Shown here piece by piece: positions 26,805 to 36,628 of a stretch of DNA of 64,000 bases. The notes under the pieces were generated by a model that ran no database searches, was not told where the DNA came from, and saw only the letters and a program-made list of their open reading frames with translations. Source of the DNA: an uncultured Lachnospiraceae bacterium (GTDB lineage Bacteria > Bacillota > Clostridia > Lachnospirales > Lachnospiraceae). The position numbers and the translations under genes were made by a program. Location of the stretch: NCBI GenBank assembly GCA_934394565.1, contig CAKRQV010000007.1:1-64000 (forward strand). Reading direction: 5' to 3'. Positions within the stretch are counted from its first letter, which is position 1. Each line of letters begins with the position of its first letter.

Positions 26805-26848
26805 GCTTTACCTGTACGTTGTATTCTTACCCTATACATATGCAGGGT

Positions 26849-27211
26849 TTATTTGTCTGATTCTTTTTCCTGCGGAATATCCTTCTCTACAAAGCGATCG
26901 GCCAGATCCGGCACCATGTCCAGGATCTTTGTCAGAGCATCCTGATTTTTTACGTTTACAAGACGTGTGCCGTTTGGTCCGATCACAAGAATTGCACTTG
27001 GACTCATACGACCGCCAATGCCGCCACCGGCTTTGTTTTTGCCACCTTCGCTGAATGCTCCCGCACCTACGCCAAAGGATACATCCACCAGTGGAAGCAA
27101 GGTCACATCTCCCACCGTGATCGCATCACCGACAACTGTACGTGTAGACAAAAAGCTGTCCATCCCTGAGAATAAAGATTCCACGGTATTTTTAAATCCA
27201 CTATCTGCCAT
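26849..27211 (-). CDS. GerW/YtfJ-family sporulation protein
   Basis: 120 residues, with the Gly-rich core VGAGAFSEGGKNKAGGGIGGRMSP and the flanking TVVGDAITVGDVTLLPLVDVSFG. In Bacillus GerW (YtfJ) is a forespore protein needed for germination with L-alanine. It sits 3 bp after a DUF2953 gene, matching ytfI-ytfJ order. Confidence 0.9.
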   Translation of the reverse strand: MADSGFKNTVESLFSGMDSFLSTRTVVGDAITVGDVTLLPLVDVSFGVGAGAFSEGGKNKAGGGIGGRMSPSAILVIGPNGTRLVNVKNQDALTKILDMVPDLADRFVEKDIPQEKESDK

Positions 27212-27214
27212 TGT

Positions 27215-28222
27215 TTAGGCCTCCTTTTTTCTGTTCTTCAAAATAAACTGTATATTCTTATCAAAGAAGAGCTGTAATCCATTGACCAGAACAACAATGC
27301 CACAGACACGACCGCTGCCCTGTAAAGAAAATTCGAGCTTTTTCTGCTGAAAATCCAGTGTAACATGTATATGATCACCGTACACTGGATAGAGTGCCCC
27401 AAGTATTGCCAGCACATACCCTGTATCTGCCGGATCCGAAAAGCCAAAAGAGAGAAATCCTTTCAACCTGCGCGGCAGAACATGTCGTCCAAGACGAATC
27501 CCCTTTTTCCATACCAGGCGGAGCGCGCCTCTGGTTTCCTGCCGGTCGATAAAGGCCTTTACTGAGTCAAAACTCTTTTTTGTATTTTCTGCATTTTTTA
27601 ACATCTGCTGCACTTTTTTCAGGATACGCCCCGGCAGCCGTAAAACCTGCCTGAAGAACCGGAGTAAACTGTTTTCTCCGGGTTCTTTATTCTCTGGCTT
27701 TGATTTTTGCGGTTGCTTTGCCGTTTCTTCCTGTCTGGGTGACTTCTCTGTCAGCGGTTTTTCTGCACTTTCCTGTATTTGTTCTGTCGATTTGCTTTTT
27801 GGAACCGATGCAATCCCTTCTGTCTGCATCTTATCCTGCAGCATCTCCGGTGATCCCTGTTTTTTATTCTTTGTGGCTTTCTTTTTTGATGCCACAGCTC
27901 TTTTTTTCGCCTGTGCCCTTTTCCTTTTTTTCCGGCGGTTTAAGAATTCCCGCAGGGTATCCAGTGATATGCCAAAAAGCCGCAGCTTTAAGGAAATACC
28001 CGTCCCGTTTGCATCCACGGTAATCCCAAACAGATGCAAAAGCCAGCTAACCACCAGCTGTCCCTGCAATGGGACTTCAGCCGATCGCTGTCCCTGAAAA
28101 CGGTATCGCACCGGTACAAACAGAGCACACAAAAGCACAAAAAGCAACAGCCCCAGGATAACCAGCAGCAGGATCCCGATCACCTTCAGTATACCCAAAA
28201 TTACCGTCACCATAACTGTCAC
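27215..28222 (-). CDS. DUF2953 membrane-anchored protein (YtfI-like)
   Basis: 335 residues. An N-terminal helix (about 5-33, VILGILKVIGILLLVILGLLL) is followed by a soluble domain. A long Lys/Glu/Gln-rich low-complexity middle (about 95-190) comes before the C-terminal DUF2953 block (GYVLAILGALYPVYGDHI). It pairs with the GerW-like gene, which suggests a role in the forming spore. The start overlaps the previous gene by 4 bp. Confidence 0.82.
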   Translation of the reverse strand: MTVMVTVILGILKVIGILLLVILGLLLFVLLCALFVPVRYRFQGQRSAEVPLQGQLVVSWLLHLFGITVDANGTGISLKLRLFGISLDTLREFLNRRKKRKRAQAKKRAVASKKKATKNKKQGSPEMLQDKMQTEGIASVPKSKSTEQIQESAEKPLTEKSPRQEETAKQPQKSKPENKEPGENSLLRFFRQVLRLPGRILKKVQQMLKNAENTKKSFDSVKAFIDRQETRGALRLVWKKGIRLGRHVLPRRLKGFLSFGFSDPADTGYVLAILGALYPVYGDHIHVTLDFQQKKLEFSLQGSGRVCGIVVLVNGLQLFFDKNIQFILKNRKKEA

Positions 28223-28551
28223 TGCATCCCTTCCTGTTGCATTAAAAATGCTTTTAACTTTCCCTGCATACCGACACTTTCCGCGTCCTCAATAATTCGG
28301 TATAAAATTTCCAGCGTTTCCGCATAATCATAGGCCAGCCCCACAATCACAGAAAGCCGGTCCCGCTCAAGCGGCTGGTACAGCTCCACCGCCTGCAGGA
28401 TTTCCAGCTGATTATCCGGGTGTGGAGACAGTATGATCACATACAATCCTGCCATGCGGTGCCCGGTCTCGATACGATGCATATAGCGTGTGCTCCGCTT
28501 TTTGATGCGCTCACCCATATAGATATGCTGTGCCCATTTTACCATACGCAT
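28219..28551 (-). CDS. Conserved hypothetical protein
   Basis: 110 residues, mostly helical with a basic N-terminus (RIKKRSTRYMHRIE). LYVIILSPHPDNQLEIL and GLAYDYAETLEILYRIIEDA are well ordered but no family is recognised. Its stop overlaps the start of the DUF2953 gene (ATGA), so it is probably the first gene of a sporulation-linked trio. Confidence 0.65.
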   Translation of the reverse strand: MRMVKWAQHIYMGERIKKRSTRYMHRIETGHRMAGLYVIILSPHPDNQLEILQAVELYQPLERDRLSVIVGLAYDYAETLEILYRIIEDAESVGMQGKLKAFLMQQEGMQ

Positions 28552-28610
28552 ACGCTCCCTGTTTTACAAAATATAAAAGATCCATCGGACTATTTGTCCT
28601 GTGTCTGGCA

Positions 28611-28641
28611 AAAAAAGGAGAGATCAGCTCTCTCCTTTTCT
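28611..28641 (-). terminator. Terminator of the NUDIX gene
   Basis: AAAAGGAGAGA (28613-28623) pairs exactly with TCTCTCCTTTT (28629-28639), with T runs on the minus strand. Confidence 0.8.
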
Positions 28642-28685
28642 CTTGCCCTGTCTGTCATAAACCGTTTTACAAAACCGGACACCTG

Positions 28686-29138
28686 TCAGAAATATTTGCG
28701 GGTTCCCCATAAATTTGAACGTCGCAGCTCCTGATACTGCTGATAGGCAAGCTCCAGGATCTGCCGTTCATTGGAAAACTTCAGCAGATGGTAAGCTTCA
28801 TGTAATTTATAATATCCCGAATCAACGAAATATTCTTCTCGCTGCGGTTTGCTGTAATAGCTGTTGGCCATCATCAGATACCAGTGTACCTGTTTTTCCA
28901 CTATATCTCCGGGAATTGAAAAGGTATACTGACTTTTGCCGACATACTTGATGATGGATGCATGGACGCCAGTCTCCTCGGCTACCTCCCGGAGTGCTGT
29001 ATCTTTATACTCCTCACCAGCCTCTACAGTGCCCTTCGGAAGCACCCAGCCATCATACCTGCTCTTGTAACTCTTGTACAGAGTCAGTATCTTGCCGCGA
29101 TATATTACCACCCCGCCACAGCTCACTGCTTCTATCAT
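28686..29138 (-). CDS. NUDIX hydrolase
   Basis: 150 residues. The Nudix box starts at GTVEAGEEYKDTALREVAEE and ends TGV, with all catalytic Glu present (GX5EX7REUXEEXGU pattern). It cleaves nucleoside diphosphates linked to another group; the substrate is unknown. Single-gene transcript. Confidence 0.9.
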   Translation of the reverse strand: MIEAVSCGGVVIYRGKILTLYKSYKSRYDGWVLPKGTVEAGEEYKDTALREVAEETGVHASIIKYVGKSQYTFSIPGDIVEKQVHWYLMMANSYYSKPQREEYFVDSGYYKLHEAYHLLKFSNERQILELAYQQYQELRRSNLWGTRKYF

Positions 29139-29227
29139 TGCAAGTCCTCCTGTCTGCGTTGTGTTTCTCTTACTAAAGTCAGTATACCCTTTTTTGTTAT
29201 ATGTTGCAACTAATCTTTTGTCGCATT

Positions 29228-30679
29228 TTAGTCAAAATACGTATCAAAGGCACTTTTGGCCGCTGGTACGGCATACTTGCTTCCTGTGCCAGAAGCTTCC
29301 ACAATCACGCTGACGGCGATCTTTTTACCGTCTGCCTCAGCATAGCCGACAAACCAGGAATGCGGTTTTCCATGATCCGAATCAAAATCCGCTGTACCTG
29401 TCTTGCCGTATGCAGTGTATTTCCTGCTCTTAAGCTTTGTACCTGTACCTTCCTCTACAGTGGCGCGCATAAGTCCCTGCAGAAAAACAGCTTCTTTTTT
29501 GCTCGTCAGAAGCCCATAGCTTTTCGGCTCATAGGATTTGACCACCGTTCCTCCGTCATTTTCAATGTGATCAACCAGATACGGTGTCATTAAAGCGCCA
29601 TCATTGGCAATAGCCGATGCAATCAGGCACATATGATACGGTGTCACCAGTGTGTTGCCCTGACCGATCGAGGTCTGCATAGTCAGCGCTGTACCGGAAT
29701 CGCTGTCCAGCGAAAAACGGCTGGATTTATACCGTACCGGGGATGGCAGATCCTGGTTAAACAAAAGGCTTTCTGCCGTTGAACGGAATTCGCTTTTTTT
29801 CAGAGTGAGTCCCACCGATACAAAGCCTGCATTACAGGAATTGGCAAACAGCTCTGTAAAATCCTGATGCCCGTGTTTTTCGTTGCCATAGCAATGGATC
29901 GTATGGTCATCCGCTGTGATCTCACCGTTACAGTCATAGGAAAAATTGCTGACACTGCCGTACTGGCGATAATAGGCCAGCGATGTGATGATCTTAAACG
30001 TCGATCCCGGAGGATACAGACCACTCGTTGCACGGTTCAAAAGTGGAGAATTGTCCTCATCAGTCGTCAGTTTGGTGTATTTCTTATCGATCGTATTGGG
30101 ATCAAAATCCGGCTTACTGACCATGGCCAGTATCTTGCCAGTCTCCGGATCTATGGCGACAGCTGCTCCTTTGTGACTACCGATTGCTTTGGAAAGTGCT
30201 TTCTGCAGGCTGACATCCAGCGTAGTCACAACCGTATCCCCCAGCTTTTTCTTATCCTGAAACTCTCTTTTGATCTGATCCAGAATGAAAGAGTCCGATG
30301 TCAGCAGATTATAGCCCTGGCTGGATTCCAGGCCACTGCCGCCCTGGCCCGTATAACCGACCACATGGGAAAACAGATTGTCATACGGATAATTTCTGGT
30401 CTCTGTCCCCTTCGAAGATACCTTTGTTTCTGCCAGCACTTCGCCGTCTGCGGCACGGATCTCTCCGCGGATTACCTTTTCAGCTGCCGTTTTTGCCCGC
30501 GTATTATAAGAGCTGTTCTGGAATTCTCTGGACAGATTAAAATGAAAATATACCATATATCCGATCATTCCCACAAAAATCATGACAAAAAAGTAGCAAA
30601 TAAAGATATACTCCTTACCAATTGAGGCTTTTTTTTGTTTCTTCTTCGATTTTCTGTTCAAGTGTTGTTTCTTTGACAT
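29228..30679 (-). CDS. Class B penicillin-binding protein (peptidoglycan transpeptidase)
   Basis: Cross-links peptidoglycan outside the cell. One N-terminal helix (about 24-46) is followed by a short pedestal and the transpeptidase domain: SxxK is STFK at 226-229, SxN is SCN at 281-283 and KTG is at 426-428. At 483 residues it is short, like the PbpA partners of RodA/FtsW. It overlaps the upstream ftsW/rodA-type gene by 65 bp, a standard SEDS-PBP pair. Confidence 0.92.
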   Translation of the reverse strand: MSKKQHLNRKSKKKQKKASIGKEYIFICYFFVMIFVGMIGYMVYFHFNLSREFQNSSYNTRAKTAAEKVIRGEIRAADGEVLAETKVSSKGTETRNYPYDNLFSHVVGYTGQGGSGLESSQGYNLLTSDSFILDQIKREFQDKKKLGDTVVTTLDVSLQKALSKAIGSHKGAAVAIDPETGKILAMVSKPDFDPNTIDKKYTKLTTDEDNSPLLNRATSGLYPPGSTFKIITSLAYYRQYGSVSNFSYDCNGEITADDHTIHCYGNEKHGHQDFTELFANSCNAGFVSVGLTLKKSEFRSTAESLLFNQDLPSPVRYKSSRFSLDSDSGTALTMQTSIGQGNTLVTPYHMCLIASAIANDGALMTPYLVDHIENDGGTVVKSYEPKSYGLLTSKKEAVFLQGLMRATVEEGTGTKLKSRKYTAYGKTGTADFDSDHGKPHSWFVGYAEADGKKIAVSVIVEASGTGSKYAVPAAKSAFDTYFD

Positions 30680-32075
30680 AGTTATTCTTACCTCTGTTGT
30701 ACTGCTTTAACTGTTCCTGATAGGCAGCCTCTTTTTCAGCGGCCTGCCGCTGTTCTTCGACCTCCTGCTCATCCTCCCGGATAATATAGAGTCCCTGAAT
30801 GATGGCAAACATCATGATGGAACAGATGATGGAGCTGCCACCATAACTGACAAGAGGTAAAGTAATACCGGTCATCGGAATAAACTTAATATTACCACCA
30901 ATGGTCAAAAATACCTGAAATGCATACTCTGCACCAAGCCCCAGGGCTATCAGCTTATAAAAGCGCTTGGACAGCCGCAAGGAAATATTGACAATCATAA
31001 GGAAACAGCTCATGCATACAAGAATCAGACAGATAGCAAATATACCACCCAGCTCTTCACATATTGCAGAAAAGATGAAATCCTGAGTTGCTACAGGAAT
31101 CGTATCTGGTGAGCCTTCAAACAAGCCTGTACCAAACCATCCGCCGGCACAAATGGCAAAAAGTCCCTGAGCGATCTGGTAACCGCCATTCTGATAATCG
31201 GCAAAAGGGTCTTTCCATGCCTGCACACGCACACGCACATGGGCCATCACAAAATAAGATCCTACTGCGGCCAGAGATCCTCCGGCCAGTGCAGCCAACG
31301 GATAACGCACCTTTTTAGTGGCTACATAGATCAGAACCACATATGCTGCAAAAAATACCAGTGCCGTACCCAGATCCTTGGACACTGCCAGGATCAGTAC
31401 ATGAGCCGCTGCCACACCGGTAGCTGTCACGATATCCCTAAAGCTTAAGTTTGTCTTTCGGAAAAATCCGGCCAGACAGAACACATATGTGATTTTGACA
31501 AACTCTGAAAACTGGAAAGTCGGTCCTCCCTGCGTCAGGGAAACCGAAAGCTTCGCTCCACCGGAAACGCTCGCCAATACCAGAACAAACATCAGAAGGA
31601 GGATGCCGCCGATGGCATATACCCATGTCAGGTCACGAAGCAGCTTTACCTTACGCACGATCACCGGAACAAACATCGACATCACAGTCGCTGCGATCAC
31701 CAGTGCCATCTGCTTTGTTGCCAGTCCGATATTCAGACGGGTCAGGATGATCAGACCGATACTGATCAGCATACACATGTTATTTAAAAGCAGGATCGAT
31801 GCCTTACGGTAGATCAGGCGGTACAGGATCTGCACCACAATAATATACGCTACGATCACCCCGTACAGAATCAGCATCTTCTGCTCCATCGTTTGCAAAA
31901 ACATCGCAGCAAACGCCATTGTTACCAGCAGAAGGATCAAAGCAATCTGCCGTCTGAGCACGCGCCGTCTTGTTTTTTCTTTTTTCTTACTGAACACGCT
32001 GAAACACTGGGAAGTATAGATGATCATCAAAAGGATCAGCATATACTTGATCAGTGTCACAATGATTGAAATCAT
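30615..32075 (-). CDS. SEDS-family glycan polymerase (FtsW/RodA/SpoVE)
   Basis: Lipid II polymerase in the membrane, 486 residues with about ten helices. The conserved loop is GGWFGTGLFEGSPDTIPVATQDFIFSAICEELG. The family end FIPMTGITLPLVSYGGSSI is intact. The C-terminal tail is long, charged and coiled (QEVEEQRQAAEKEAAYQEQL). It works with the overlapping class B PBP; whether for septum, elongation or spore cortex cannot be told. It starts 3 bp after the U32 gene. Confidence 0.93.
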   Translation of the reverse strand: MISIIVTLIKYMLILLMIIYTSQCFSVFSKKKEKTRRRVLRRQIALILLLVTMAFAAMFLQTMEQKMLILYGVIVAYIIVVQILYRLIYRKASILLLNNMCMLISIGLIILTRLNIGLATKQMALVIAATVMSMFVPVIVRKVKLLRDLTWVYAIGGILLLMFVLVLASVSGGAKLSVSLTQGGPTFQFSEFVKITYVFCLAGFFRKTNLSFRDIVTATGVAAAHVLILAVSKDLGTALVFFAAYVVLIYVATKKVRYPLAALAGGSLAAVGSYFVMAHVRVRVQAWKDPFADYQNGGYQIAQGLFAICAGGWFGTGLFEGSPDTIPVATQDFIFSAICEELGGIFAICLILVCMSCFLMIVNISLRLSKRFYKLIALGLGAEYAFQVFLTIGGNIKFIPMTGITLPLVSYGGSSIICSIMMFAIIQGLYIIREDEQEVEEQRQAAEKEAAYQEQLKQYNRGKNNYVKETTLEQKIEEETKKSLNW

Positions 32076-32078
32076 AGA

Positions 32079-34274
32079 CTATTCTACTCCTCTTTGATAA
32101 TGTCCTCGGGTAAATCTGCCGGATCCATTTCCCGCTTTGCCGGACACGCCTCTGTATAATCGCAAAATTTCTGTCGTTTCTGCCCGGTCTTCTGTTGTAA
32201 AGTTCAGGCGGAAAGCGGCAAAGCCATCCTTTTCCAGATTTTCTTTTTCTTTAAACAGCTCCAGCGGAATGGAATTATACAGCATATTATAGCAAAAATC
32301 GCAACAGCATTTTGCCGGAAATTCCACACCTTTTCTGTCTTTCAGAGTCAAAGTGCCGGATTTATGGTCACATCCTGTCGTATTCTGTCGCAGACACTGG
32401 GCCGACACCATCAGAAGCTGTCGTCCGTAAACGACCATCTCTGAATCTCCGTTTTGCCTTTTTTTCAGTTCGTGGCGATTTAATTCTGCCGGGGCTGTAA
32501 AGCGCGCCACTCCCTGTGTCCGGTAAAAGTCCAGCGCTTCCGAATTCATCGTATACATGCAGTCATCGAGAATGATCTCCTTTTTGCTCCCCGCTTCCTT
32601 AAGAATACAGAATTCTTCCATTGTCCGCACCAGAAATCCATCAAAGCGGGACTGTTCCAGCTGTGGGAGAAGTTTCAGAAAATCTTCTCTGTACGATTCC
32701 CTGAGCATCTGTGGGAGTGCCAGGATCCATCGGGTATCTGCCAGACCTTTTTCATTTCCGGGAATCTGTCGTTTACGCTTCCACAGTGTATACTCCATAT
32801 AGATCCGTTCCGGCAGTATCTTCTGTGCAAGCACAGCATCCAGCTGATCCCCGGTGCTGACAAGCACAGCCGTTTCCGGTCCGCCCGGATGTACCGGAGG
32901 CTCTGCCTTTTTTGCAATAGAAAGCGGCTGACACGTTCTGCGGTACGGAAGAAGCATGGTCTCTTTCAGGGAAGCAAGTCCCTCCCGGCGAAGGGCATTC
33001 AGTTCCTTTACCGGAGCAAAAGACGCACCACGCATCTCTACAGTCAGCTCTGCAAAGGCAAACAAAGAATCTCCGGTTTTTACCAGCTGTTTTCTGACCT
33101 GTGCTTCTTCCATGGGATGATTTCTGGCTGTCTGCACTGTCCCCGCTGTCACATAGGTAGAGCTCTCTCCCTGCTGCAAAAAGAGCGACATAGGCTCTCC
33201 CTCACAAAAGGATGCCAGTCCGGTCACCGGAAGCTTCGTCTCATTTTCACAGTACTGTCTGTGGATATCAGAAAATAGAGCTTCGTTTCTGTCACCGGCT
33301 GTTTTTTCCAGCTTTTCATTTTTCAATGCCATCATCTGTTTGCCATTGTGCTGTTTGTAATAGCTTTGGTGAAAACCGTCACGGTTATACAGATCAAACA
33401 GAATCTGACGATCCCGTTTTGTCACACCTTTAAACGAACCGGCCAGCGTCTGATCCAGATATTTCCGGTAAATGCTGACTACCCCCGCCGTATACTCAGG
33501 CTTTTTCATACGTCCCTCGATTTTCAGGGAGGTCACACCAGCCGCAACGATTTCCGGCAGAAGGTCTACAGTACACATATCCTTTGGACTGAGCATATAC
33601 TGTTCATCTGAACCATTTAACCTTCCTGTCCGGTCACTGACCGTATAAGGCAGGCGGCAGGGCTGTGCACAGCGTCCGCGGTTACCGCTTCTTCCGCCAA
33701 GCATACTGCTGAACAGACACCGGCCTGAGTAACAGTAACATAAAGCACCATGAACAAAGCATTCGATTTCCAGACCGGTTGCTTCACGGATTGCCCGGAT
33801 TTCCTGCAAAGACAGCTCCCGGGCCGGAACCACACGGGTCACACCCTGTTTTTCGAGCATCTGCGCACCAGACGGACCTGTGATCGTCATCTGGGTACTG
33901 GCATGTACCGCCATTTCCGGAAACTCCCGGAGAACAAACTGCATTACACCCGGATCCTGCACGATCACGGCATCCAGTCCCGCTTCATAATACGGTGCAA
34001 GATAGGTGTACAGCTCTTTTGAAACCTCTTCTTCCTTTAACAGCGTATTGACCGTCAGATAAATTTTTTTACTGCGCAAATGCAGATCATCGATCAGCTC
34101 CAGCAGCTCTTCTTCCCCGGGATTATCCGCATAGGCACGGGCGCCAAAGCGGCTGCCACCGATATAGACAGCATCTGCTCCCGCTTCCGCTGCTGCCCTG
34201 GCTGCGAGGACACTGCCGGCCGGTGCCAGAATTTCCATCGTATGTATATCTGGTTTTGGTCTGTTTGATATCAT
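32079..34274 (-). CDS. U32-family peptidase/RNA hydroxylation protein (RlhA/TrhP-like)
   Basis: 731 residues. The U32 signature ECFVHGALCYCYSGRCLFSS is followed by GNRGRCAQPCRLPY. Later Cys residues (CCDFCYNM) resemble the Fe-S ligands of RlhA, which hydroxylates 23S rRNA C2501; Bacillus TrhP acts on tRNA. The length and C-terminal DUF3656-like part favour the RlhA type. No clear ribosome site marks the start: 34274 or 34238 is possible. The longer in-frame form overlaps zapA. Confidence 0.82.
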   Translation of the reverse strand: MISNRPKPDIHTMEILAPAGSVLAARAAAEAGADAVYIGGSRFGARAYADNPGEEELLELIDDLHLRSKKIYLTVNTLLKEEEVSKELYTYLAPYYEAGLDAVIVQDPGVMQFVLREFPEMAVHASTQMTITGPSGAQMLEKQGVTRVVPARELSLQEIRAIREATGLEIECFVHGALCYCYSGRCLFSSMLGGRSGNRGRCAQPCRLPYTVSDRTGRLNGSDEQYMLSPKDMCTVDLLPEIVAAGVTSLKIEGRMKKPEYTAGVVSIYRKYLDQTLAGSFKGVTKRDRQILFDLYNRDGFHQSYYKQHNGKQMMALKNEKLEKTAGDRNEALFSDIHRQYCENETKLPVTGLASFCEGEPMSLFLQQGESSTYVTAGTVQTARNHPMEEAQVRKQLVKTGDSLFAFAELTVEMRGASFAPVKELNALRREGLASLKETMLLPYRRTCQPLSIAKKAEPPVHPGGPETAVLVSTGDQLDAVLAQKILPERIYMEYTLWKRKRQIPGNEKGLADTRWILALPQMLRESYREDFLKLLPQLEQSRFDGFLVRTMEEFCILKEAGSKKEIILDDCMYTMNSEALDFYRTQGVARFTAPAELNRHELKKRQNGDSEMVVYGRQLLMVSAQCLRQNTTGCDHKSGTLTLKDRKGVEFPAKCCCDFCYNMLYNSIPLELFKEKENLEKDGFAAFRLNFTTEDRAETTEILRLYRGVSGKAGNGSGRFTRGHYQRGVE

Positions 34275-34279
34275 CTTAT

Positions 34280-34312
34280 AAAAAAGGGGATCACCCGAGC
34301 GGCAATCCCCGA
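34280..34312 (-). terminator. Terminator between zapA and the U32 gene
   Basis: GGGGAT and ATCCCC arms with a loop of 13 nt, followed by six Ts on the minus strand. It ends six bases before the likely U32 start, so the downstream genes need readthrough or a nearby promoter. Confidence 0.7.
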
Positions 34313-34326
34313 ACCCTTTCTGCAAA

Positions 34327-34725
34327 TTATCTGTCCGCTGCAGGCTTTTTCTGTGCCAGTGTACGCTCCAGCTCTTCTTTTTCTTCTTTGAGCTTGGCAT
34401 AATCCTCCTTGAGACGCTCCAGCTGAATCTGTGATGCAATCAGATCATTTTTCAGATCATATACTTCACGATCTTTGGATACAGAATCTTCCTCAAAAAC
34501 CTCGGCCTGGGAACGGGCCTTAAAATAGTCATCTGCCACATTCAGGCTGAGCATAATACCGCGCACATCAGCATGCTGGCGGTTAAAACCCGGAAGTGCA
34601 GTCAGATCTGTCAGTTTATTATTCAGATATACGGCAACCTTCTGTAAATACTCTTCACTCTCGTATCCACCAAGCGTATAAATCTTGCCGCCGATCAGAA
34701 CCTTTGTCGAATTTTTAGATGACAT
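34327..34725 (-). CDS. zapA: Cell division protein ZapA
   Basis: FtsZ-ring stabiliser in the cytoplasm. The first 90 residues carry the ZapA fold (KVLIGGKIYTLGGYESEEYLQKVAVYLNNK). The C-terminus is a coiled coil (KNDLIASQIQLERLKEDYAKLKEEKEEL) with a KPAADR end. 132 residues. It lies below ruvB. Confidence 0.85.
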   Translation of the reverse strand: MSSKNSTKVLIGGKIYTLGGYESEEYLQKVAVYLNNKLTDLTALPGFNRQHADVRGIMLSLNVADDYFKARSQAEVFEEDSVSKDREVYDLKNDLIASQIQLERLKEDYAKLKEEKEELERTLAQKKPAADR

Positions 34726-34771
34726 GGGTAACTCCCTTCTTATATACTCTTTCGTATTTTTCTATTATACT

Positions 34772-35773
34772 CTATTTTTCAGGCACAGGCAATCCCAGAT
34801 GACCATAGGCCTTTGCTGTTGCCACACGCCCTCTGGGTGTCCGCTGGATAAAACCGTGCTGTAAAAGATACGGCTCATACACATCCTCAATCGTACCAGC
34901 GTCCTCACCAATCGATGCTGCCAGGGTTTCCAATCCCACAGGACCACCCTGAAAATTCTCGATCATCATCCGAAGAATAGCCCGGTCCGTCTGATCCAGA
35001 CCATACCGGTCAACTTCCATCAGATCCAGTGCAAAATCTGCTACATCATTGGAAATCTTACCATCGTACTTGACCTGCGCAAAATCACGGACACGTTTTA
35101 ACAGACGGTTGGCCAGTCGCGGCGTACCACGGCTTCTTCTGGCCATCTGCATCGCTCCTTCTGAATCAATCTCCACACCAAGGATTTTTGCCGAATGGAG
35201 AATGATCGTCTGCAATTCCTCATAAGTATAAAATTCCAGATGCTGGATCACGCCGAAACGGTCACGCAGCGGAGCTGTCAGAAGCCCGGCTCTCGTCGTA
35301 GCTCCGACAAGAGTAAACTTTGGCAGATCCAGACGGATGGAACGGGCTGTTGCGCCCTTACCGATCATGATATCGATCGCATAATCCTCCATGGCCGGAT
35401 ACAGTACCTCTTCTACCTGACGGTTCAGACGGTGAATTTCATCGACAAAAAGAACATCCCCTTCCTGCAGGGAATTCAGGATAGCGGCCATCTCTCCCGG
35501 CTTTTCGATCGCCGGACCGCTCGTCACCTTCATATGTGTACCCATCTCGTTGGCGATAATGCCCGCCAGCGTTGTCTTGCCAAGACCCGGAGGACCATAA
35601 AACAGCACATGATCCAGCGCATCACCGCGCTGTTTTGCTGCTTCAATATAGATTTTTAATTTTTCTTTGGCCTTCTTCTGGCCGATATAATCTGTCAGAT
35701 ACTGTGGGCGGAGTGTCCCCTCAATGCGGACATCCTCCTCCGTGTATTCTGTTGTGATCATTCTTTTTTCCAT
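34772..35773 (-). CDS. ruvB: Holliday junction branch-migration ATPase RuvB
   Basis: Motor that drives junction migration with RuvA. 333 residues with Walker A FYGPPGLGKTTLAG, Walker B LFVDEIHRL, the sensor GATTRAGLL and the C-terminal winged helix QRTPRGRVATAKAYGHLG. It lies about 100 bp after ruvA. ruvC is absent, as in most Firmicutes, where RecU takes that role. Confidence 0.96.
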   Translation of the reverse strand: MEKRMITTEYTEEDVRIEGTLRPQYLTDYIGQKKAKEKLKIYIEAAKQRGDALDHVLFYGPPGLGKTTLAGIIANEMGTHMKVTSGPAIEKPGEMAAILNSLQEGDVLFVDEIHRLNRQVEEVLYPAMEDYAIDIMIGKGATARSIRLDLPKFTLVGATTRAGLLTAPLRDRFGVIQHLEFYTYEELQTIILHSAKILGVEIDSEGAMQMARRSRGTPRLANRLLKRVRDFAQVKYDGKISNDVADFALDLMEVDRYGLDQTDRAILRMMIENFQGGPVGLETLAASIGEDAGTIEDVYEPYLLQHGFIQRTPRGRVATAKAYGHLGLPVPEK

Positions 35774-35875
35774 TTAATTTAACCTGCTTTATAACCTTTA
35801 GCTATTGCCTGCGCTATTCAGTATCACCTGTCGCCCACACTTGTCTGTTTATAAGTATTCTGTGTCCATTTATCG

Positions 35876-36481
35876 TCAGAGCAGATTTTTCAGTGCTGCT
35901 TTCAGAAGGGCTTCCACATCCATCGTCTCATGCCCATCTACAGCACGCACTGCCCGCAAGGCATCCGTAGAGGCATATCCCAGTGCTGTCAGCGCCATGA
36001 CAGCCTCGCTGGTTTCATCTGTTCCCGTTATTTCTGGCAGCTCCTGCCCATGAGCCAGTTTCTTTTCGAAAGCATCCTCGAGACTCATTTTATCTTTCAG
36101 TTCGAGGATCAGCTTCTGGGCTGTTTTTTTGCCGATGCCTGGTGCTTTGGCAATCGCTGCGGCATCATCTGACAGCACGGCAAACCGAAGATCATCCGCA
36201 CTCAGTGCAGACAAAATGCCAAGTCCTGCTTTCGGTCCCACGCCGCTGACTCCTAAAAGCAGCTCAAACAGCCGCAGATCATCCGCTGTCAGGAAACCGT
36301 AAAGCAGCATCGCATCCTCCCGGACATTCATATAGGTATGTAATTTAATTTCTTCTCCGACCCGCACATAGCGTTCAAGTACAGAGGCCGGCGTAAAAAT
36401 CCGGTAACCGATGCCATGGTTTTCAAGGATCAGAAAATTTTCTTCTATGTCGACTACGATGCCTTTGATAAATCGAATCAT
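35876..36481 (-). CDS. ruvA: Holliday junction DNA-binding subunit RuvA
   Basis: Tetrameric junction-recognition protein. 201 residues: OB domain (1-65), helix-hairpin-helix repeats (FELLLGVSGVGPKAGLGILS, KAPGIGKKTAQKLILELKDK) and a C-terminal RuvB-contact domain. It forms an operon with ruvB. Confidence 0.95.
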   Translation of the reverse strand: MIRFIKGIVVDIEENFLILENHGIGYRIFTPASVLERYVRVGEEIKLHTYMNVREDAMLLYGFLTADDLRLFELLLGVSGVGPKAGLGILSALSADDLRFAVLSDDAAAIAKAPGIGKKTAQKLILELKDKMSLEDAFEKKLAHGQELPEITGTDETSEAVMALTALGYASTDALRAVRAVDGHETMDVEALLKAALKNLL

Positions 36482-36509
36482 GGATTTCGTTCACTTTCCG
36501 GCGGATTAT

Positions 36510-36538
36510 TTGCTTTCCGTCTGTCTGTACGGTATAAT
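36510..36538 (+). promoter_or_regulatory. Promoter of the yprB-like gene
   Basis: TTGCTT (36510-36515), 17 bp, TATAAT (36533-36538). The leader is about 85 nt. Confidence 0.6.
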
Positions 36539-36628
36539 AACAGGCAGTCAGGAGTTTTTCTTATTAGCTGAGCTGAGAAAAAATCCGCACACTTCTTCTT
36601 ATATTACCGTGAAAGGGCATAAAATGCA

